64,000 bases of DNA. It comes from Trichobilharzia regenti (Eukaryota; Platyhelminthes; Trematoda; Strigeidida; Schistosomatidae). Within the stretch, counting starts at the first letter, position 1. Each line of letters begins with the position of its first letter. The notes beneath the pieces are model-generated. The model was not told the DNA's origin. It did not search any database and saw only the letters and a list, made by a program, of their open reading frames with translations. The DNA lies in NCBI GenBank assembly GCA_944472135.2, contig OX235265.1, positions 434,001 through 498,000 on the forward strand. Reading direction: 5' to 3'. Below are positions 58,537 to 64,000 of the stretch, in pieces. The position numbers were made by a program, and so were the translations under genes.

Positions 58537-61500
58537 TCAACTTGTCTCATTTTTATGAAGTGAATCACGTAGTTGAGGTGAACCTGATCCATCAGTGTTT
58601 AGAGTTGTACCTGGAGCAGTTCCACTTGCAGGTACAGAGCCAGAACCAGAAGCACCAGTACCGCCAGCACTACTAGTACCACCTGTTGCTCGTGTTCTTG
58701 GCATTCTTGAGCGTACAACAACTGGTGTTTGACCAGTTTCAATACGTACCATTTCATCATTAACTAGACGTTGAAAATCACTCCATGTTTTGTCATTTAA
58801 TAATCGACGCCATTTATTAAATAGTGAATTAAGATAGTCAATCTTTTGACTTGCATCACTTCTGTTAATTTATAATAAAAAATGTATTTAGAAGAGAAAC
58901 ATAAAACACGAAATTAGTGGAAGAAAAGTCATATATTATGAAAATAAATGAAATGAATATGCAAATTCCCTTAAGAATGATCAAACCAAAAAAGTAATTA
59001 CCAAGACTGATCCATTTTTAAATTGATTTGGGAGTTTTTGATTTAATTTAATCAGGAATACGTGCAACCAATAAGAAGACTCTACAGGATAGGGATTTCT
59101 CAGATGATTTATGTTTAATGTCACACAAACTCGAAAACTTCAGAGTAGAAACGAATAAACTGACTGAAGAAGCTAACAGAGAAGACAGAACTCCAGGTGA
59201 ACATACAGAAGACGGAGGAGATGAAGATAACCAACCGCCGACACCACCACCAACAACAACAGTCAGCGTCAGTAACCACCAACGAGAGAGATTTGAAGTA
59301 GTTTACATCCTTCACCTATCTAAGAAGCAGGGCTTGAACCACAGGTCTATGGAATAGATGAAGATGTGGAAGCCAGGCAGAATCGAATGGGAAAGGTACA
59401 CCGTCATCAACCTGGAACCAGTCTGGAATTCTTCTGCGCCCCATAAAGACAACAGAATTCTGATTTTTAACACCGATCTCAAGTCAGACATTGTTTCTTT
59501 TTGTGTCAGAAACTTGCACTTCGCGTCATGTAAAGCCTTTCCAGGAAGCCACTGTAGACTTTTATCAATATCTGCCTTCTCTGGCTCTATATTGAAGATC
59601 AGATGGCCAGGAACAACCCGTAACAAGAAACTCTTGCTGGTAACAAACCAACGGGTGAGAGCCGATCGCTCAAGAAATATGTTGGAGGGAATAGAGATAG
59701 ATTGGGCCACCGAATGACATCGCGTACCAGGCCATCGAGTGGGATCCCAATGGGATGTGACGACGAGTGGGTTGTCAGTGTGAGGGTGACAATGGAGGGA
59801 TTGTGTAGCGAGGAGGAGATGAGGGTTTATGGGCAATCTCGGACCCAGATGAAGAAGACAGCAGATGATAGGGAGAAGTGGAGATGTGTTTTTGAAGCCT
59901 TGTGTTCCACTCGGAACCCAAAGGAATAATAATGGAAAAAATAATAATTATTAGTTATATTACATTGTTAATGATTCTTATTTTTAAATAAGAAGGCGAA
60001 TCTGAATCAAACTAAGGGATGTACCTACTAAGTCTTCTAGCTATGAAATCCTTTGATGTAAACAATAACACCCTCTTATTTTCCAAATTCCACCTTCATA
60101 TCATTTAAAGTAACTATGGTTATCTCAGACAGATCGTCTCAACAGCACTCCACTAATTACTATTCATTTAGTTGGGATTAAAACCGGTATAACTTCAAGA
60201 CTGATTAACTATATATTTTCCTAGTATTTAAACACAAATTATTCCATTAACAAATGTACTGTGAAGGTTGGTGGTATGAATGAATTCTGAATACAGAACT
60301 TTTCATAGAATTGCTACAGTTCACTCTATCATACTTCAAAAAAGACCTCACATATATGTAAAAAGAAAAAAACGAAGGAAGTGCAATGAAAATACGATAA
60401 AAAGAATTTTGTTGAAGATAGAATAATCATTTGGAACTAGGGAACAACAAACAGTGAACTCATATGTACTACTGAGAATAATTTTGTGGCATTTTACCGA
60501 TAGTCTCTAGACACCGGATCCTGGAGTTACGATAAACTCAACCAAGCAATAATTGCACACCTCTCTACATAATCTGAAAGCAACTGTCAAAGTCTTCATG
60601 TCACCACTGAATCTCTTTTAACTTAATCATACTTCAAAAAGAGTTAAACTTTTGACGAGAGGATAATAAACATGAAGATAATCATTTCGAAGGTCAATTT
60701 TTTTCTGGTTATAATGTTGAATACCAACTAAACCTGTGATGTGATGCAGATTGGTGATAGAAAGCAGCCAAAACTGAAATCAACATTTTAAGTCAATGGC
60801 TGTAGTGTTAGAAGTGTTTATCCTACATATCTGAATTTAATTTACGTTGTGGTCATGAAAAAGCCTGGTTGGATAACCTGTTTAACCTTGTCCCAACCGC
60901 CGACCAATCAGAACAGTTTATTCTCTTCTGACCTTGCCAAACGTTAATGTGGCTAAGGATGTATAAATACGATGTGTTTTCCCTCAATAAAACTTTGTTA
61001 CCAAGTCTCTTGTCTTCTCCCGTTCCAAATATTCACAAGTACATGACAAAATACTGTCTGAGTCTTCTTTTTCTTAAAAATGGCTTAGTTTACTCATAAA
61101 CACATAAACTTGCTAAATGCTTAGTAGAATTATTGCATCCAGTTAAAACACAATTCTGTAAGTATGTATTAAGAGATTTTAGATTTTTTAGATTTACAGC
61201 TTGATTCCACACTGTATTTTCGGTACAAGTATGGAATTTTCAGCATGGATATCCGTAGCCCAAATTTCGCAGGCCGACCATAGATATCAGGTGTGCGCCG
61301 GCGTCGGCTCGAACCCCGGGCCATGTGCATGGTCGGCGAGAGTCCTAACCACTGTGCCACCGACGCACATATGTGAACTGGTTAATTTTCTTGACGATAT
61401 TAATATTATGAACAAAAATATGTACTCTATTAATGTAAACGCTTTATTCACTAATGTTCCTTTACTTAAAACAATTGACATTTTGTGTGATTACATTTCA

Positions 61501-63493
61501 ACACACAATTTCTTCATTCCGTTTCCTATATCTTATTTGAGGGATTTATTACTTGTGTGTACTAGCAATATTAAGTTTACATTTGAAGACGATGTTTCCG
61601 CCAAGTTCATGGTGTTGCTATGGGAATTCCGTTAGAGCCCTTTTTAGCAGATATTTATATGTCGTACATTGAGAATTTTTCGGAGGATTTAATCGAAAAT
61701 GTGTCGCTTTATAGGAGATATGTAGATTATATCGTAGACATCAGTGATAAACCTTGTTCTGCCAGCTCAATGTAAAATCGAATGAATGAAGCCCAGAATA
61801 GCATACCACTTACATCTGTAGATGAGGAAGATAATCGTTTATCTTTCCTAGACATATTGCTTAGTCGACGGTTTGATGGGTCAATAAAAACACCTATTTA
61901 TAGAAAACCTACCTGGACAGGACAGTATCTTAATTACAACAGTTTCTGCCCTGTTTGGTACAAAAGAGCCTTAGTGAGTGAGGTGCCTCTTCAGTAGAAT
62001 CCAACGAATATGAGCCGAAGACACACATGATGGGGAGGAAAGAAGGTTGACACAAACTCTGACTGATAATAATTATCCAGACAAGTTCATCAGAAGATAT
62101 AATGTAGTCAGAACACCATTACCAATTCACCAACTTGCCTCTCAGAAAAACTTGTACATCAAGCTACTCTATATGCGTGATCAAAGCAGGTTGGTAACTT
62201 GACAACGGTTGAACGCTGATGTTACAAAGACTTTTTATGCAGCTAATTTCATAATAATTGAGAATGTGAAGCCAACATATCCATCTAAGCCCTTTGAACA
62301 TGTGAAAAATGATGTCATGTCCCACCGCATTTATCAGTCTGAATGTACGTGCGGACGTGCATACATAGGGAGGACTAACCGATCTATGCAAGTAAAGGTT
62401 GGCATCAGAGCATATTACTAAATGCCTCCAGAAGCAATTCGAATCCCCGTAACCTATCAATGGTGGAAGCAAGAGACCTAGCTCCTCAATTGAGAAACAT
62501 ATTACAGATGAGACAGGACATAAAAGTGATGTTTACATGTCTTTAAACCTGTCCATCCATAAAACGTGTTTGGGAGAGGCTGTATCCTAAAGTTTGTGGA
62601 AGCCTTAGCAATTAGAAAGTTTAAATCACCTTTATGCGTTCAAAGCAACAATTCGTCATCACACTAAACCTTCCTTGGTAACTTTGTTTTGATACCATAG
62701 CATATGTACTATTACCTCTGTTATTTGGGAAGCGGCGAGTTGGTCGTCCAAGGGTGACTTGGAGGAGGTCATGTGAAGAGGAGATGAAAGCATGTGGGCA
62801 GACTTGGAGCAGGGTGAAAAAGTTGGCAGAAGACCGAACGCAATGGAGACGTGTGGCTGAAGCCCTATGTTCCTCTAGGAATTAAAGGATATAATAATAA
62901 TAATTGTTATTTTTACCATGAATATGTCCTTTTAACTTGAACTAAGTCTATTTTCTCACCTCTTACCTCTTTATTAATTTCATATATACACATTCCTATG
63001 ACAAGTCCGTGTGTGATCAGATTGTTGAAAATGTCTTTAGCAAATACAAACAATACACGATCCAGACAAATTACGTCTTCTTATTGCTTTGTCTAACTAA
63101 ATTCATAAAGGAACCTTAGTGTTTTAAATTTAGTTTACTCTGTTGTAATTTTTGGGTGAATTGTGAATCCATTATTCGATCAGAATAATAAGATGGGATT
63201 CTAACTCCAACCATTAGAAAATTGGATTCCAACGGATTAGCTGAATGATACTTTGACTGCTGCATGACCTAAACCTGCTAAGTATGATCCGTTATAGGTT
63301 TTGGGATGCGTACTGCTAAAGAGTACCAAACTAGGGTGAGACAGCTGTCAGTTTGTAAAAAAAAAGTAAAATGTAAAGAAATTCCACTTTGATTGATACT
63401 TACTTTGAGCCTAGAACACGTGTAGCATGTGTAACTTGTATGTAATAAAGATCACGATATGTGTTCAGTGTAACACAATGTTCTTGTAATAAA
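58537..63493 (-). CDS. Unidentified host gene, last two coding exons
   Basis: Two exons join in phase on the minus strand: 63404-63493 (acceptor AACAG upstream, donor GTAAGT) and 58537-58861 (acceptor AACAG). The join is lysine AA|A. The readable protein is LLQEHCVTLNTYRDLYYIQV, THATRVLGSK, then SDASQKIDYLNSLFNKWRRL, LNDKTWSDFQRLVNDEM, a linker VVVRSRMPRTRA, a Gly/Ser/Thr-rich low-complexity tail and the end LHKNETS. No family was recognised. Codon use is AT-rich and intact, unlike the decayed elements in the 4.5-kb intron. Upstream exons lie beyond 63493, probably outside the window. Confidence 0.75.
59040..59935 (+). pseudogene. Divergent RTE LINE, RT C-terminus and 3' end
   Basis: Plus strand within the intron of the minus-strand host gene. 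Readable: LCLMSHKLENFRVETNKLTE (~59110-59165), FTYLS-type sequence (~59310), SILKIRWPGTTRNKKL (~59590) and EEEMRVYGQSRTQMKKT (~59812-59865), ending in an AATAAT tail near 59935. Many frameshifts. Confidence 0.8.
59936..61174. other. Intronic; CCAAT/TATA-like cluster near 60910-60970
   Basis: No exon recognised. At 60904-60995 a 'gaccaatcagaac' (CCAAT-type) block, 'tataaatacgatg' at ~60962 and 'caataaaac' at ~60986 lie in promoter-then-polyA order, as in a retroelement terminal repeat. The pair is suggestive only. Confidence 0.3.
61175..61369 (-). mobile_element. tRNA-type SINE
   Basis: Minus-strand copy, same family as 25814 and 26266: A box TGGCACAGTGG and B box GGTTCGAGCCG, terminal GTGCGTC/GACGCAC-like pairing, and the shared body. 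A run of 'ttttagattttttagattta' forms its 3' tail (plus strand 5' end). It immediately precedes the PLE at 61373. Confidence 0.85.
61373..62690 (+). pseudogene. PLE, RT and GIY-YIG endonuclease, decayed
   Basis: Longest PLE relic here, plus strand. In order: YSINVNALFTNVPLLKTIDI (RT motif A region), MGIPLEPFLADIYMSYIENF-type sequence (motif B, ~61615-61680), YRRYVDYIVDI (motif C, ~61710-61745), RLSFLDILLSRRFDGSI and YRKPTWTGQYLNYNSF (thumb), then SECTCGRAYIGRTNRSM (~62338-62390, GIY-YIG) and a C-terminal KTCLGEAV block near 62560. Stops and frameshifts divide it. The 5' end is at the SINE. Confidence 0.8.
62727..62904 (+). mobile_element. 5'-truncated RTE 3' end with 8-bp TSD
   Basis: 178 bp closely matching the 3' end of the RTE at 2031-4962 ('gcggcgagttggtcgtccaa' to the (ATA)n tail). 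Flanked by TGTTATTT at 62719-62726 and 62905-62912, an 8-bp target duplication. Confidence 0.85.
62913..63224. other. Intronic sequence, nothing recognised
   Basis: No repeat or exon recognised on either strand. Confidence 0.35.
63225..63360 (+). mobile_element. Sm-alpha-like SINE, decayed
   Basis: Plus strand: 'gcgtactgctaaagagtacc' followed by 'aaactagggtgagacagctg' matches the hammerhead segment, but the core reads CTAAAGA and GAGA, so it is inactive. The promoter head to its left is barely recognisable. Confidence 0.6.
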
Positions 63494-63527
63494 CTGTTAT
63501 GTATAAAAGGGAATGAAATGATTACAC

Positions 63528-63545
63528 AGAGAGAGAGAGAGAGAT
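63528..63545. repeat. (GA)n microsatellite
   Basis: Eight to nine GA units in the polypyrimidine side of the host-gene acceptor region. Confidence 0.9.
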
Positions 63546-63839
63546 GTGCATTACAAAAAGACAATGGTAGAGAATAATCAGAAATATTTAAATAATTAGA
63601 ATGGGTTCTATGTGAATAAAGGTTTCCAATTTTTTCCGTCATAAAAGTCTTCAGGGTATATCCATTATTTTTTATATTAAATAGTTTATCATACCCCATC
63701 AAGAGAAATATACCTAGTGATATTCTTAGTCGCTGGTTTTTAGATCTGTAGCAGTGAATAATTCTTAAAAACTATAAGACTACAACATTTTTAATAGGAC
63801 GATAGTTATTAATTAGTGTAATGTGTCTAGCCCTCCGTT

Positions 63840-64000
63840 TGGTGTAAAATGAATGCTATCTGTCAAGCTGGCAATGTAACCACCATGATAGGTGGCTTGT
63901 CATCACGGTGCACTGTGAACTGTTTGTATTAGATTGTTGGAGGCAGTCGACCACAGGAAGGAAGCCTTGGCTGACCCAGGTTTCGTGCTAGTTGGCACTG
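63840..64000 (+). repeat. Dispersed repeat, copy 2
   Basis: Second copy of the repeat at 44985-45120, sharing 'taaccaccat.ataggtgg' and 'tcacggtgca' in order. It runs to the window edge, so its full length is unknown. Confidence 0.55.

Noticed and set aside
1..64000. Bacterial, phage or CRISPR features
   Set aside because: Spliced genes, LINE, SINE and PLE relics throughout show a eukaryotic nuclear genome; no spaced identical short repeats of CRISPR type were seen.

Overview
This is repeat-saturated animal nuclear DNA, best matched to a schistosome or a close trematode relative. The reasons are host genes with 32-40 bp introns in their 5' parts, Sm-alpha-type SINEs that carry a hammerhead ribozyme, RTE (SR2/SjR2-like) LINEs, several Penelope-like elements (PLEs), CR1-like LINE pieces and BEL/Pao LTR elements. 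No bacterial operons, CRISPR arrays or prophage were seen. The species assignment is inference.

Host genes are few. (1) Ribosomal protein eL22 (RPL22), minus strand, 6573-7082, is complete with four coding exons and three tiny introns. (2) B9D1, a ciliary transition-zone B9-domain protein, lies on the plus strand at 35814-41180. Five exons are recognised; the C-terminal exon was not found. Exons 1-4 also occur at 29112-29603, inside a 6.7 kb direct tandem duplication (copy A 23563-30246, copy B 30247-36948). (3) An unidentified minus-strand gene shows its last two coding exons at 63404-63493 and 58537-58861, joined in phase.

Layout: 1-5000 holds RTE pieces, including a near full-length broken copy. 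5000-7100 leads to RPL22. 8240-9925 is an old BEL/Pao element (minus) split by a solo LTR at 9030-9373. 11268-16941 is an old gag-only BEL (plus) split by a younger gag-only BEL (11635-15604, minus). 17700-18610 is CR1-like ORF1. 18959-23311 is a solo LTR split by a second young gag-only BEL (19147-23124). 23563-36948 is the tandem duplication; each unit has a PLE 5' piece, a CR1 3' end, an RTE carrying two tRNA-type SINEs, and B9D1 exons 1-4. 36949-41049 is B9D1 intron 4 with Sm-alpha-like SINEs, one of which keeps an intact-looking hammerhead core. 41900-51000 is a PLE/RTE graveyard with an inverted-repeat element at 47865-48789. 51180-53848 is an RTE copy. 54640-64000 is divergent RTE, PLE and SINE material, much of it in the intron of the unidentified minus-strand gene.

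The most unusual items are a lineage of gag-only BEL elements with a conserved hydrophobic, Cys-containing tail and about 190-bp 3' tandem repeats; twin copies whose LTRs differ far more than their interiors; a palindromic Sm-alpha SINE with a complete hammerhead; and the tandem duplication of the 5' half of B9D1. All coordinates and alignments were made by eye.
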